Assembly: GCF_023227905.1 (NCBI RefSeq)
Contig: NZ_JALOCF010000007.1
Location: forward strand, 1 to 64,000
DNA length: 64,000 nt
Reading direction: 5' to 3'
Source: Methylobacter sp.
GTDB taxonomy: Bacteria; Pseudomonadota; Gammaproteobacteria; Methylococcales; Methylomonadaceae
Under the pieces are notes generated by a model, which was given only the letters and a program-made list of their open reading frames with translations, was not told the origin of the DNA and made no database searches. This document shows, one piece after another, positions 8,394 through 16,677 of this stretch. The number at the start of each line of letters is the position of its first letter. The stretch's first letter is position 1. The translations under genes and the position numbers were made by a program.

Positions 8394-8819
8394 TCAAAAA
8401 GGCTTAACCACCGCCAGGATTACAATGCCGACCAGAAACAAAACCGGCACTTCATTCATCCAGCGGTAAAAAACATGGCTACGGCGGTTGCGGTCATGTT
8501 TAAAATCAAGCAGCCATTGATAACAGAAATAGTGGTAAACCAGCGTCAACACCAACAGCGCCAGCTTTGCGTGCAGCCAGCCGGCAGTAGCATAAACAGC
8601 CCAGTCGTAAGCCACCAGCATCCAGATACCGAACAGCAAGGTCGCTATCATGCCCGGCGTCATAATGCCGAAGAACAGCTTGCGCTCCATTACCTTAAAA
8701 CGCTCGTTGCTGATCTTGTCATTGCTCATCGCGTGATAAACATACAGGCGCGGCAGGTAAAACAGGCCTGCAAACCAAGTGACCATAAAAATCAGGTGTA
8801 GCGCTTTTAACCAGAGCAT
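8394..8819 (-). CDS. hemJ: Protoporphyrinogen IX oxidase HemJ
   Basis: A 141-residue four-helix membrane protein of the HemJ/UPF0093 family, which oxidises protoporphyrinogen IX to protoporphyrin IX in many proteobacteria lacking HemG/HemY. The family N-terminus (LWLKALHLIFMVTWFAGLFYLPRL, with the conserved His) and the C-terminal RWMNEVPVLFL are clear. It begins 3 bases after the TlpA-like lipoprotein gene stops. hemF, the preceding heme step, is 3.4 kb away on the other strand. Confidence 0.93.
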   Translation of the reverse strand: MLWLKALHLIFMVTWFAGLFYLPRLYVYHAMSNDKISNERFKVMERKLFFGIMTPGMIATLLFGIWMLVAYDWAVYATAGWLHAKLALLVLTLVYHYFCYQWLLDFKHDRNRRSHVFYRWMNEVPVLFLVGIVILAVVKPF

Positions 8820-8822
8820 GGC

Positions 8823-9323
8823 TTAGCCTTTAAGTAGTGATTCGATATTTGTTTTCATTTTTGCTAAGTCAAAAAGGCCGATTTCTTTTTTAACGACCGA
8901 GCCGTCCGGGGCAATCAAAAAGGTGCTGGGCGTAAACATGATGCCACCGAAAGCCTGGGCGTGTTCCGAATTTAAATCCAGCGCCACAGGGTAGGGCAGT
9001 TGTTTGGCCTTGGTCATATCGACGACGTGGTTCGGCGGGTCGTAATACATCGCAACGGCAACCATCTCAAGGCCTGATGCATGGTATTGAGTGTAGAGGT
9101 CAATTAAGTCGGGAATTTCCTGGATACAAGACGGGCAGTCAGTCGCCCAGAACGTAACGATAACCGGTTTGCCGCGCAAATCTTTTAAAGCGATTTTTTG
9201 ACCGGTGATCGTGGTGAAAGTCACATCCGGGGCGGAAGTGATGGTTTTGCCACAGCTTATTAAAGCGCTTATTAAAATGAGCGGTAACAGTAATAAACCG
9301 AACTGCCGGTATATTTTTTTCAT
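8823..9323 (-). CDS. TlpA-family thiol-disulfide oxidoreductase, lipoprotein
   Basis: A 166-residue thioredoxin-fold protein with a lipobox-like ALISC (Cys24) and a CPSC pair (Cys63/Cys66) in FWATDCPSC, followed by the AMYYDPPNHV insertion and a cis-Pro region near MFTPSTF. It is probably membrane-tethered in the periplasm and reduces a cytochrome c or sulfur-enzyme thiol. I chose the ATG at 9323. The TTG at 9359 would add 12 residues before the signal peptide. It heads the minus-strand run that includes hemJ and the YeeE/YedE pair. Confidence 0.85.
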   Translation of the reverse strand: MKKIYRQFGLLLLPLILISALISCGKTITSAPDVTFTTITGQKIALKDLRGKPVIVTFWATDCPSCIQEIPDLIDLYTQYHASGLEMVAVAMYYDPPNHVVDMTKAKQLPYPVALDLNSEHAQAFGGIMFTPSTFLIAPDGSVVKKEIGLFDLAKMKTNIESLLKG

Positions 9324-9481
9324 GGGTTTGATTGCTTGAATGTCTGGGAATGGAAACAAAATAACATACCCAATTTAAAAAACCATAACAACTCCGGATT
9401 GAGTCTCTATATGCATAATTCCGGCGCAGCTTTTTAACCAGGTATAAATTTATAACTGCCCTAAATTATCCGGCAACTTCA

Positions 9482-10030
9482 ATTTACGAGTTGGTCGAGA
9501 AGCTGCACCGGTACGGCATTATGGTACTGGGTTTGTTCATGTTCGGCTTTGAGGGTGACGAACCGTCGGTGTTCGAGGAGACTTTAAAATTCAATATCGA
9601 TGCCAAGTTCGACATGTGCGGTTGTTCGTTGTTAACGCCGTACCCAGGCACTATCAACTGGTTTGAGATGATGCGCCGCAAGCAGATCGTGTCATTCGAC
9701 TGGGATAAATACGATCAGTCCCATATTGTCTTCAAATCGGCCGGATTGTCGGTCGAGCAGTTCTATAACGGTTATCTGGACACTTATGACGGATTTTATA
9801 CGCTGTCGCGTTTTCCGTGGGACTGCTCCCGCAACCCTGCAAACTGGGCTATCTACAACGCCTTCTTTCGCAAAGGCGGCGTTGTCACCCGTGACCCTGA
9901 CCAGCTCATCGCAAGGCCGACGCCTGAACCCGAGTTCGCGGCCATGCCGCCGTTGATGCTGCAAAAAGCGGCATGGCGGGAATTGGTGATGGGCACTCCG
10001 GGAGGCGGTGGAGGAAGCACTTTTGAATAA
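9482..10030 (+). pseudogene. C-terminal remnant of a B12-binding/radical SAM protein
   Basis: About 182 codons corresponding only to the C-terminal third of a radical SAM protein with an expected length near 500. It enters at a segment like the end of the SAM barrel (YELVEKLHRYGIMVLG, then GFEGDEPSVFEET) and runs to a normal-looking tail with a Gly-rich end. The CxxxCxxC cluster motif and the cobalamin-binding domain are absent. No usable ATG or ribosome-binding site lies at the junction, where sequence upstream of about 9482 loses resemblance. I judge it a truncated, non-functional gene. The exact subfamily cannot be told from this part. Confidence 0.7.
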
Positions 10031-10047
10031 TGAGGGGGCTGCGTTCG

Positions 10048-10090
10048 CCAGCTACTTTGCAATAATGGCCGCGTATTGCAAAGTAGCCGG
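10048..10090. terminator. 17-bp-stem hairpin after the radical SAM remnant
   Basis: The arms 10048-10064 and 10074-10090 match at 16 of 17 positions around a 9-base loop; the arm sequence contains GCTACTTTGCAATA. There is no T-run after it, so it may be an RNA hairpin, a small repeat, or a factor-assisted terminator. It begins 18 bases after the remnant's stop codon. The rest of 10091-10362 shows no gene. Confidence 0.6.
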
Positions 10091-10362
10091 CGTATGTTCT
10101 ATACCGTACAGACTAAGCTTAATCTTGCCGATAAGCTTTTGACATGAGGAGGATTTCAGAGATCACGATTGAGCTCTTACCGGCTTTATGTGATGGGTTA
10201 TTAATATTGTTAGTTCCGAAGTCTTAAGTTATTTGTGGCCGTGCAATTTGTCGAAAGTATCTTGGCAACCGCATCGTCGATTTCATCGAAATGACGGTCT
10301 CAGAGGCAAGGCCATACTGTCTGGGTTTTCACTTAAAAGCGTTACCTATCAGGAGAACTACC

Positions 10363-10521
10363 ATGTCAACTGGCACAATTTTACTAATAATCTTAATTAT
10401 TATGCTGATCGGAGTCATTCCAGCATGGCCGCACAGCCGGGGATGGGGCTATGGACCCAGCGGAGGGCTTGGGCTGATATTGATTATCTTGTTAGTCTTG
10501 GTGTTGATGGGCGTCATCTAG
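10363..10521 (+). CDS. DUF3309 family small membrane protein
   Basis: A 52-residue peptide with two hydrophobic helices separated by a Trp/Pro/Gly-rich loop (WPHSRGWGYGPSGGLG), which is the DUF3309 pattern. An AGGAG sits seven bases before the ATG at 10363. Function is unknown; family members are often described as stress-associated small membrane proteins. It stands alone, facing the EamA gene. Confidence 0.8.
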   Translation: MSTGTILLIILIIMLIGVIPAWPHSRGWGYGPSGGLGLILIILLVLVLMGVI

Positions 10522-10590
10522 CCGTAGATTAAGCGCCTTTTGCCGTATCTTTTATAATAACAGCCGATGCGGGTTGTCTCGTTAAGAGGC

Positions 10591-10645
10591 AAACCAAGCT
10601 GGAAGATATGCACTTATTCCGGCGTTTTAGTGCGAAGCTTGGTTT
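10591..10645. terminator. Nested inverted repeat between convergent genes
   Basis: Outer 10-bp perfect arms (AAACCAAGCT at 10591-10600 and its complement at 10636-10645) enclose an inner GCACT/AGTGC pair. The plus-strand side continues ATTTT. It lies between the convergent DUF3309 and EamA genes and touches the EamA stop codon, so it is probably a bidirectional terminator. Confidence 0.5.
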
Positions 10646-11522
10646 ATTTTAAACCCGCTAAGCGGGCAGAGAGCTGATGCATCAGCAACGCGCCGAGTAT
10701 AAGCAATGTGCCTGTCGCCACTTTCATGGTCAGCGGTTCGTTATTAACGGCATGACCTAACAGCAAAGCCATGACCGGTGAAATTAAGGCAACCAGTGCA
10801 ACCTTGGTAGCGGTCTGGTGGATGAGCAAATAGTAATAAAGCACGAAACCAATCGTTGTTGCTATCGCCCCCAGATAGACAATGGACGCCATGCTAACAA
10901 GTGAAATTTCAGTCGGCCAATGGCCGTCAAACATTGCCCAGGTAATCAGATAAGCCGGCAGAGACAGCAACAGGCCGCCAGTCACCTGGGATAAAGCCGG
11001 TATTTTTCCATCAATGCGTTTGACCCAAACCGAACTGACAGCCTGCAAAAATGTAGACACCAGCACGCCGATGATACCCAGCGCAGCGTCATGCCCCAAT
11101 TGCAATGCCGAGCCGAACATGATCCACAAACCGCTAATGCCCAGAATATAGGCCAGCAGGTTTCCCAGCGTCAGGCTCCGTTCCCCCAGCCAGATCGCCG
11201 CCAGCAAAGCCGTCATCAATGGCAAAAGGCCGAAGATCACCGAAATCCAGCCGGAAGGAATAAACTGCGCTGCCCAATAAACCACCAGCATCGACCCGTA
11301 AATTTGCACGGCCACGGCAAGGTAAGTCTGTAGCGCTTTAGAGTGCCAAGCCAAGCGTTGCCTGGACAGGCCCAGCATCAACAAGATACAAACTGTCCCG
11401 ATTACCATTCGCCCGGTTACCCCGAACAGATAACCCGCTCCTTCGCCGCTCCATTTGATAGCCAGCGGTGTTGTCGACCAAAGTAAAATAACACTGATAT
11501 AGGCTAGAGGTATGCGCATCAA
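10644..11522 (-). CDS. EamA/DMT-superfamily permease
   Basis: A 292-residue inner-membrane protein with ten hydrophobic segments in two five-helix halves, each an EamA domain: the first starts at PLAYISVILLWSTTPLAIKWS, the second near residue 148. The family exports or imports metabolites such as amino acids or purines, and the substrate cannot be read here. It is a single gene, flanked by palindromes on both sides. Confidence 0.88.
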   Translation of the reverse strand: MMRIPLAYISVILLWSTTPLAIKWSGEGAGYLFGVTGRMVIGTVCILLMLGLSRQRLAWHSKALQTYLAVAVQIYGSMLVVYWAAQFIPSGWISVIFGLLPLMTALLAAIWLGERSLTLGNLLAYILGISGLWIMFGSALQLGHDAALGIIGVLVSTFLQAVSSVWVKRIDGKIPALSQVTGGLLLSLPAYLITWAMFDGHWPTEISLVSMASIVYLGAIATTIGFVLYYYLLIHQTATKVALVALISPVMALLLGHAVNNEPLTMKVATGTLLILGALLMHQLSARLAGLK

Positions 11523-11546
11523 TTCAAATCGGATGGTGTAAAGAAA

Positions 11547-11579
11547 GGTGATAGCTATCGATTATCGATAGCTATCACC
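11547..11579. terminator. 33-bp perfect palindrome, probable terminator
   Basis: A 16-bp perfect stem around a single T: GGTGATAGCTATCGAT, then T, then its exact complement. It lies 10 bases past the cupin stop codon and before the EamA start. On the minus strand it is followed by a T-rich TTTCTTTAC, consistent with ending cupin transcription. With almost no loop it could also extrude as a cruciform or bind a dimeric protein. Confidence 0.6.
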
Positions 11580-11589
11580 AATAGATAAT

Positions 11590-11985
11590 TTACTTGGCCG
11601 GTGCTAATTCAAAAATGATGATTTCAGCCGCATCGTCGCCGACGTTTTCTACCGACATCAGCTCGCCCGATTCCCAAAAAACTTCGCCGGCAGAGTAGGT
11701 GTTGGCTTTGCCGCCTTCGACGACTTTTAACGTGCCTTTAACCACATAACGAGGCCCAGGGCCTTCATGGGTATGCCAAGGCGTTTTAAACGCAGGAGGA
11801 AACGCGACCCGTATCATTTTAGTATTGATGTTCGGGCTGGAAAGCTCCAGCTTCTTTTCCAGTAATACGGTTCTGTTCAGGTTGGTTTTCTCTTGAGCTG
11901 AGACAGTTTGTATGCCGCTCAAATATATCGCTGTAAGCGTTGCCAGAATAAATCCCGTTGCTTTGATAGTTGGTATTTTTGACAT
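11590..11985 (-). CDS. Secreted cupin-domain protein
   Basis: A 131-residue protein with a signal peptide (residues 1-30, ending VSA). The single small beta-barrel cupin has metal-ligand candidates His71, His73 and Glu74 in PWHTHEGPGPRYVV. It resembles periplasmic cupins annotated as quercetinase-like or of unknown function. No substrate can be inferred. It is transcribed alone, divergent from hemF across a 240-base AT-rich intergenic region. Confidence 0.8.
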   Translation of the reverse strand: MSKIPTIKATGFILATLTAIYLSGIQTVSAQEKTNLNRTVLLEKKLELSSPNINTKMIRVAFPPAFKTPWHTHEGPGPRYVVKGTLKVVEGGKANTYSAGEVFWESGELMSVENVGDDAAEIIIFELAPAK

Positions 11986-12226
11986 CTATTGGCCTCTCGG
12001 TTTTAGGTTAATTATTATTTAATTAATTCATCTTATAGCTTTATTAAAGCGGCTTAAATAAAAAAGTATACGCTAGCGCCAGCTTTTTCTAATTGTTAAA
12101 TTCTTTAAATGCACACAGAATATGCGCATTATTATAACGCCTTGACCGGTTTGCCCACTGAAAGAGACGATGCTTATTGCTCTGGATTTTTAATGGCCGG
12201 CATTTAAATCACAACACCAACTGCGC

Positions 12227-13141
12227 ATGAATATCGACAATATCACCCAAGTAAAAAACTACCTGCTTAATCTGCAAGATCAAATCTGCGCGGCACTGGA
12301 AAGCGTGGAACCTGAAGCCCGTTTTATTGAAGACCTTTGGAACAGGACCGAAGGAGGCGGCGGCAGAACGAGGGTGTTGGCTAATGGCCGGGTTATCGAG
12401 CAGGGCGGCGTTAATTTCTCGCATGTGTCCGGTTTTAAGTTACCTCCTTCTGCCACGGCTAAACGCCCGGAACTGGCAGACCGGCAATTTCAGGCGATGG
12501 GCGTGTCGCTGGTTATCCATCCCAACAATCCCTATGTGCCGACCTCGCATGCCAATGTGCGGTTTCTAATCGCGGAAAAACCGGGCGAACCGACTATCTG
12601 GTGGTTCGGCGGCGGTTTTGATTTAACGCCGTTTTATCCGTTTAAAGAAGATGTGCTGTACTGGCACCAAACCGCCCGGGCCGCTTGCCAGCCTTTCGGC
12701 GATGATATCTATCCGGCTTACAAAAAATGGTGCGACGAATACTTCTTCCTGAAACATCGGAATGAAACCCGTGGCGTAGGCGGGCTGTTTTTTGATGATT
12801 TGAACGAGTGGGGCTTTGATAAGTCATTCGCCTTTATGCAAAGCGTCGGCAATCATTATATTGACGCTTATCTGCCTATCGTGCAAAAACGCAAAGATAC
12901 GCCGTATGGCGACAGGGAGCGCGATTTCCAGCTATACCGCCGGGGGCGTTATGTTGAATTTAACTTGGTTTACGATCGCGGCACATTGTTTGGCCTGCAA
13001 TCGGGTGGACGCACCGAATCGATTTTAATGTCGATGCCGCCGGTAGCACACTGGAAATACAACTGGCAGCCCGAGCCCGGCAGTGCCGAAGCCGTGCTTT
13101 ATGATGAATATTTAAAGCCGCAAAATTGGCTCGGTGCTTGA
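12227..13141 (+). CDS. hemF: Oxygen-dependent coproporphyrinogen III oxidase
   Basis: This enzyme converts coproporphyrinogen III to protoporphyrinogen IX with O2 in the cytoplasm. The 304-residue length is standard. The family signature is intact: WWFGGGFDLTPFYPF near residues 125-139, RGVGGLFFDDLNEW, and a C-terminal YVEFNLVYDRGTLFGLQSGGR region. Its presence indicates aerobic heme synthesis. HemJ, encoded nearby, would take the product onward. Confidence 0.97.
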   Translation: MNIDNITQVKNYLLNLQDQICAALESVEPEARFIEDLWNRTEGGGGRTRVLANGRVIEQGGVNFSHVSGFKLPPSATAKRPELADRQFQAMGVSLVIHPNNPYVPTSHANVRFLIAEKPGEPTIWWFGGGFDLTPFYPFKEDVLYWHQTARAACQPFGDDIYPAYKKWCDEYFFLKHRNETRGVGGLFFDDLNEWGFDKSFAFMQSVGNHYIDAYLPIVQKRKDTPYGDRERDFQLYRRGRYVEFNLVYDRGTLFGLQSGGRTESILMSMPPVAHWKYNWQPEPGSAEAVLYDEYLKPQNWLGA

Positions 13142-13182
13142 GTGGGTAATAAAAAAATATACGAAAATTAAAATTTTTACCA

Positions 13183-13262
13183 TGAAGCCAAAAGTAGGCG
13201 CCTCTAGGCGACACGAAGAACACGAAGAAAAACAAAGCAAAAACTTCGTGTTTTCGTGGCGA
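13183..13262. repeat. Dispersed repeat with CACGAAGAACACGAAG hairpin
   Basis: The first part (13187-13211) carries the CCAAAAGTAGGCGC core also found at 60231 and, with one change, at 36247. The second part is an imperfect hairpin with arms 13212-13227 and 13244-13258 around a 16-base A-rich loop. No gene is seen in 13142-13383. Confidence 0.5.
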
Positions 13263-13383
13263 TATGTTTAATACTTCCTGCTTAGTCATTAGAACTTGCC
13301 TGAGAATAAATTGAAAACTATAATCGAGCATTTTTGTAATGGGCGGCAGATTGCGGCCTATTTATTAATTACAGACGGAAGCA

Positions 13384-14571
13384 ATGACTAGCCACATTAT
13401 GCCAACTTATGGACGCTTACCCATCACCTTCGAACGGGGAGAGGGTGCATGGCTTTTTGATCAAAACAATAACCGTTACCTGGATGCGGTATCCGGCGTA
13501 GCGGTGTGCAGCCTGGGTCATGCGCATCCTGCCGTGCATCAAGCGATCTGCAAACAAAGCGAAAAGCTGCTGCATACGTCAAACCTTTACAATATCGCCG
13601 TTCAGGAACAGTTGGCCGACAAGCTGATCGAAAAAAGCGGCATGGATAACGTCTTTTTTTGCAATTCCGGTGCCGAAGCTAATGAAGCAGCGATCAAATT
13701 GGCGCGCAAATACGGTCACGAACAAGGCATAGAAAACCCGGCGATTATCGTCATGGAAAAAAGCTTTCATGGCCGCACGCTGGCAACACTGAGCGCTACC
13801 GGCAATGCTAAAATCCAGCAAGGCTTTGCGCCGCTGGTTGAAGGCTTTATTCGGGTGCCGTACAACGATGTCAAGGCCATTGAACAGGCGGTTGAACAAC
13901 ATAAAAATGTCGTCGCCGTTTTGGTTGAACCCATACAAGGGGAAGGCGGCGTTAATGTTCCCGCTGACGATTATCTTAACCAAATCCGCAGTCTTTGCGA
14001 CCGTCATCATTTGCTGATGATGCTTGATGAAATTCAAACCGGGGTTGGCCGTACCGGCAGATTCCTTGCTTTTCAGCACAACGGGATACTCCCGGATGTT
14101 TGCACCTTGGCCAAAGCCTTGGGCAACGGTGTGCCCATCGGCGCCTGCCTGGCACGAGGCAAAGCGGCCAAGGTATTCACAGCAGGCAATCACGGTTCCA
14201 CATTCGGCGGCAATCCGTTAGCCTGTAGTGCGGCTTTAGCCGTGCTGGCGACACTGGATGCTGAAAACCTGATCGAACAAGCTGCGCAAAAAGGCGATGC
14301 GATCTGCTCGGCATTTAAAGAACAGTTACGTGGCAATACTCATGTGGTCGATATTCGCCACAAAGGCATGATGATCGGCATCGAGCTCGACAGCCCTTGC
14401 GCTGAGTTAGTGCAAGCTGCGCTGCAAAATAATTTATTGATCAATGTCACTAGTGAAAAAACTATCCGTTTGCTGCCGCCATTGATTATTAACGATCAAC
14501 AAATCGCTCAACTCGTAGAAACTTTATCGACGCTTATTGTTAAGCACACGGACACCCCCCATGAATCCTAG
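13384..14571 (+). CDS. argD: Acetylornithine aminotransferase
   Basis: This PLP enzyme of arginine synthesis converts N-acetylglutamate semialdehyde to N-acetylornithine. It may also serve as the DapC activity in some bacteria, though a separate dapC exists here. At 395 residues it has class III aminotransferase motifs: the NSGAEANEAAIKLAR cofactor loop, LDEIQTGVGRTG, and the PLP lysine in TLAKALGNGVPIGA. Its end overlaps the argF start by 11 bases, so the two are translationally coupled. Confidence 0.96.
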   Translation: MTSHIMPTYGRLPITFERGEGAWLFDQNNNRYLDAVSGVAVCSLGHAHPAVHQAICKQSEKLLHTSNLYNIAVQEQLADKLIEKSGMDNVFFCNSGAEANEAAIKLARKYGHEQGIENPAIIVMEKSFHGRTLATLSATGNAKIQQGFAPLVEGFIRVPYNDVKAIEQAVEQHKNVVAVLVEPIQGEGGVNVPADDYLNQIRSLCDRHHLLMMLDEIQTGVGRTGRFLAFQHNGILPDVCTLAKALGNGVPIGACLARGKAAKVFTAGNHGSTFGGNPLACSAALAVLATLDAENLIEQAAQKGDAICSAFKEQLRGNTHVVDIRHKGMMIGIELDSPCAELVQAALQNNLLINVTSEKTIRLLPPLIINDQQIAQLVETLSTLIVKHTDTPHES

Positions 14572-15469
14572 ACATTTCATCAGTCTGCTTGACTTATCCG
14601 GCGACGAATTTCGTAGTTTGATCAGTCGGGCTATCGCACTAAAAAATAACCGCGATCCTGATTATCAACCGTTAAAAGGTCAGGTCTTGGCAATGATTTT
14701 TGAAAAATCATCGACACGCACCCGTATTTCATTTGAAGCGGGTATGAGTCATTTTGGCGGCAGCGCATTATTTTTATCGCCCAGAGATACGCAGTTGGGT
14801 CGTGGCGAACCGCTGCAAGACAGCGCCAAAGTTATCTCAAGTATGGTCGATTGCATCATGCTTAGAACCGATAAGCACGAAACGGTGACTACATTCGCGC
14901 AATATTCAAGCGTTCCTGTAATCAATGGCTTAACCGACTTGCAGCACCCCTGCCAATTGCTGGCAGACATGCAGACTTATTTTGAACATCGCGGCGATAT
15001 TAAAGGTAAGACGGTAACCTGGATCGGTGACGGCAATAATATGTGTCATTCTTATATCCATGCGGCCATGGTGCTGGGCTTTACGTTGAACATTGCCTGC
15101 CCGAAAAATTATCAGCCCTTAGCATCGATCGTTGACGCTGCCGGAGAACGCGTCCGGTTCTTTGATACGCCGCTGGAAGCCGCCCAGAATTCGGATCTGG
15201 TAGTCACTGATGTTTGGGCCAGTATGGGCCAGGAAGAAGAACAAAAACAACGCGAATTGGCCTTTAAGGATTATCAGGTCAACGCCGAGATCATGAAAGC
15301 TGCTCATAGCGATGCGCTGTTCATGCATTGTCTGCCCGCCCATCGGGGAGAGGAGGTCAGCGCCGAAGTGATTGACGGCTCTCAAAGCGTTATTTTCGAT
15401 GAAGCTGAAAATCGCTTGCATGCACAAAAGGCATTACTGGAATTTCTCCTGTGCAACAAACCACGTTAG
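14561..15469 (+). CDS. argF: Ornithine carbamoyltransferase
   Basis: This enzyme forms citrulline from ornithine and carbamoyl phosphate. It is 302 residues with the standard signatures: carbamoyl-phosphate site SSTRTRISFE, HPCQLLADMQT, and HCLPAHRGEEV with the catalytic Cys. I chose the ATG at 14561 (MNPRHFISL), inside the argD 3' end, because the family N-terminus starts there. It forms an arginine unit with argD, and argA lies 1.2 kb downstream. Confidence 0.97.
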   Translation: MNPRHFISLLDLSGDEFRSLISRAIALKNNRDPDYQPLKGQVLAMIFEKSSTRTRISFEAGMSHFGGSALFLSPRDTQLGRGEPLQDSAKVISSMVDCIMLRTDKHETVTTFAQYSSVPVINGLTDLQHPCQLLADMQTYFEHRGDIKGKTVTWIGDGNNMCHSYIHAAMVLGFTLNIACPKNYQPLASIVDAAGERVRFFDTPLEAAQNSDLVVTDVWASMGQEEEQKQRELAFKDYQVNAEIMKAAHSDALFMHCLPAHRGEEVSAEVIDGSQSVIFDEAENRLHAQKALLEFLLCNKPR

Positions 15470-15476
15470 AATTAAC

Positions 15477-15578
15477 CTTAGCCGCATCGGTTCACTGCCG
15501 GTTGAGACACGTCCGCCATTCCCGGCAGCCGGTCGCATCGGGTCCTTACCTATTGCGACACTTCCGCCATCTTTGGCA
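15477..15578. repeat. Two tandem 51-bp repeat units
   Basis: Units 15477-15527 and 15528-15578 have a 51-base period and share CGCATCGG, a GACAC-YTCCGCCAT block and GGCA. The minus-strand reading (AKDGGSVAIGKDPMR) resembles the repeat-encoded AKDGGYAA at 2259-2310, so these look like diverged members of one family. They sit between argF and the SH3-domain gene. Confidence 0.6.
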
Positions 15579-15608
15579 GTCGTCATACGACCAACAATAG
15601 AGATTCAA

Positions 15609-16280
15609 GTGAAAAAAATATTAAGCTCGTTTTTTATCTTATTGGTAGCTTTGGGTTCAGCTCAAGCTGAAACCGTCTACGTTACCGACAATTTGAATTT
15701 GTCTCTCAGGAGCGAAGAAAATAACACCAGCAAGGCTGTTAAACTGCTCCCGACCGGCACCCCGATGACGGTATTAGAGGAAAATAGAAGCACTGGGTTT
15801 GCTCACGTCCGCCTGAATGACGGCACGGAAGGCTATATGCCGATCCGTAATACCATGAAGGAACCGCCCAGCCGCGCTCAACTAGAGGTTGTCAATAAGA
15901 GTCTGGCAGTATTGCAGTCTGAAAATGCCACGCTCAAAGCCGAGCTGGCTACGGTAAAAGAATCCATTACCCCGGGGACGTCTCTTGAGCAGTCCTTGGC
16001 GACAGAACGCGATCATTTAAGCAGAGAGCTCAGTGAGCTGAAAAAAACCGCTGCCAGTACCATAGAATTAAAAAACCAGCGCGATGAGCTTCAAGAACGC
16101 GTGGTGAATGTTGAGCGGGAGTTGCAACAGTTCAAGCTTGAAAATCAGGCATTGCAAGACACCGCTAACCAAGACTGGTTTTTATACGGCGGCATACTCG
16201 CCCTTATCGGCGTAATCTTGGGATTCATTTTGCCTAAACTCAGTTGGAGACGTAGCAGAAGCAGCTGGGATTCTTATTAA
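15609..16280 (+). CDS. SH3-domain, coiled-coil membrane protein (TIGR04211/YgiM-like)
   Basis: A 223-residue protein with a GTG start at 15609. It has a signal peptide (residues 1-20, ending AQA), a bacterial SH3 domain (about 21-80, with YVTDNLNLSLRS and GWxxV-like elements), a long coiled coil rich in Glu/Leu/Lys (about 90-180), and one C-terminal transmembrane helix (about 190-210) before a basic tail. This is the TIGR04211/YgiM architecture, thought to act at the cell envelope. Translation initiation looks weak. The start is supported by the signal peptide, since the longer frame back to 15372 overlaps argF. Confidence 0.85.
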   Translation: MKKILSSFFILLVALGSAQAETVYVTDNLNLSLRSEENNTSKAVKLLPTGTPMTVLEENRSTGFAHVRLNDGTEGYMPIRNTMKEPPSRAQLEVVNKSLAVLQSENATLKAELATVKESITPGTSLEQSLATERDHLSRELSELKKTAASTIELKNQRDELQERVVNVERELQQFKLENQALQDTANQDWFLYGGILALIGVILGFILPKLSWRRSRSSWDSY

Positions 16281-16285
16281 ACATT

Positions 16286-16370
16286 AAGGCAAAAGGCAAA
16301 AGGCAAAAGGCTAAAGGCTAAAGGCTAAAGGCAAAAAAAGCCCGGATCCTTCGCCCTTAGCCTTTAATTT
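16286..16370. repeat. Heptanucleotide array (AAGGCWA)7 with complementary arm
   Basis: Seven perfect 7-base units run from 16286 to 16334: three AAGGCAA, three AAGGCTA and one AAGGCAA. They are followed by CCCGG and a CCCTTAGCCTTTAATTTT arm that can pair back with the AAAGGCTAAAGG units. The T-rich end makes it a plausible terminator for the SH3-domain gene. A close relative occurs at 41655-41745. Confidence 0.8.
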
Positions 16371-16375
16371 TAATT

Positions 16376-16677
16376 ATGAGTGACAAAACACCCGCACTTT
16401 TTCTTCCCAGGTCGTTGACGGCATGGAGCGCGCACCGAGCCGCGCCATGTTGCACGCTGTCGGCTTTAGCAATGAATATTTCAAAAAACCGCAAATAGGC
16501 GTTGCGCCAACCTGGAGCATGGTCACGCCGTGCAATATGCACATCAACAAACTGGCCGATGCGGCAGCGGTTGGCGTCAACAATGCCGATGGTAAGGCTG
16601 TGATTTTCAACATCATTACCATTTCCGACGGCATTTCGATGGGCACAGAGGGCATGAAATATTCGCTGGTATCCCGC
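16376..16677 (+). pseudogene. ilvD: 5' fragment of dihydroxy-acid dehydratase, frameshifted
   Basis: About 100 codons match the N-terminus of IlvD: after MSDKT, the frame of SSQVVDGMERAPSRAM, then VTPCNMHINKLA and TVSDGISMGTEGMKYSLVSR-like sequence. The real start ATG (16376) is out of frame with the rest, apparently from two extra bases near 16391. The match stops abruptly at the Arg codon ending 16677, where IlvD should continue. The metal-cluster and active-site parts are absent, so it cannot be an enzyme. It ends 29 bases before argA and may be a relic of a rearrangement that placed argA behind an ilvD leader. Confidence 0.8.

Noticed and set aside
10233..10362. Possible riboswitch leader before the DUF3309 gene
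   Set aside because: I could not match any known riboswitch core; only generic short hairpins are visible.
13579..14193. 204-codon frame antisense to argD
   Set aside because: Shadow of argD; no recognisable protein features.
16286..16334. Heptamer array as a possible CRISPR
   Set aside because: Units are 7 bases and contiguous, with no spacers and no cas genes.
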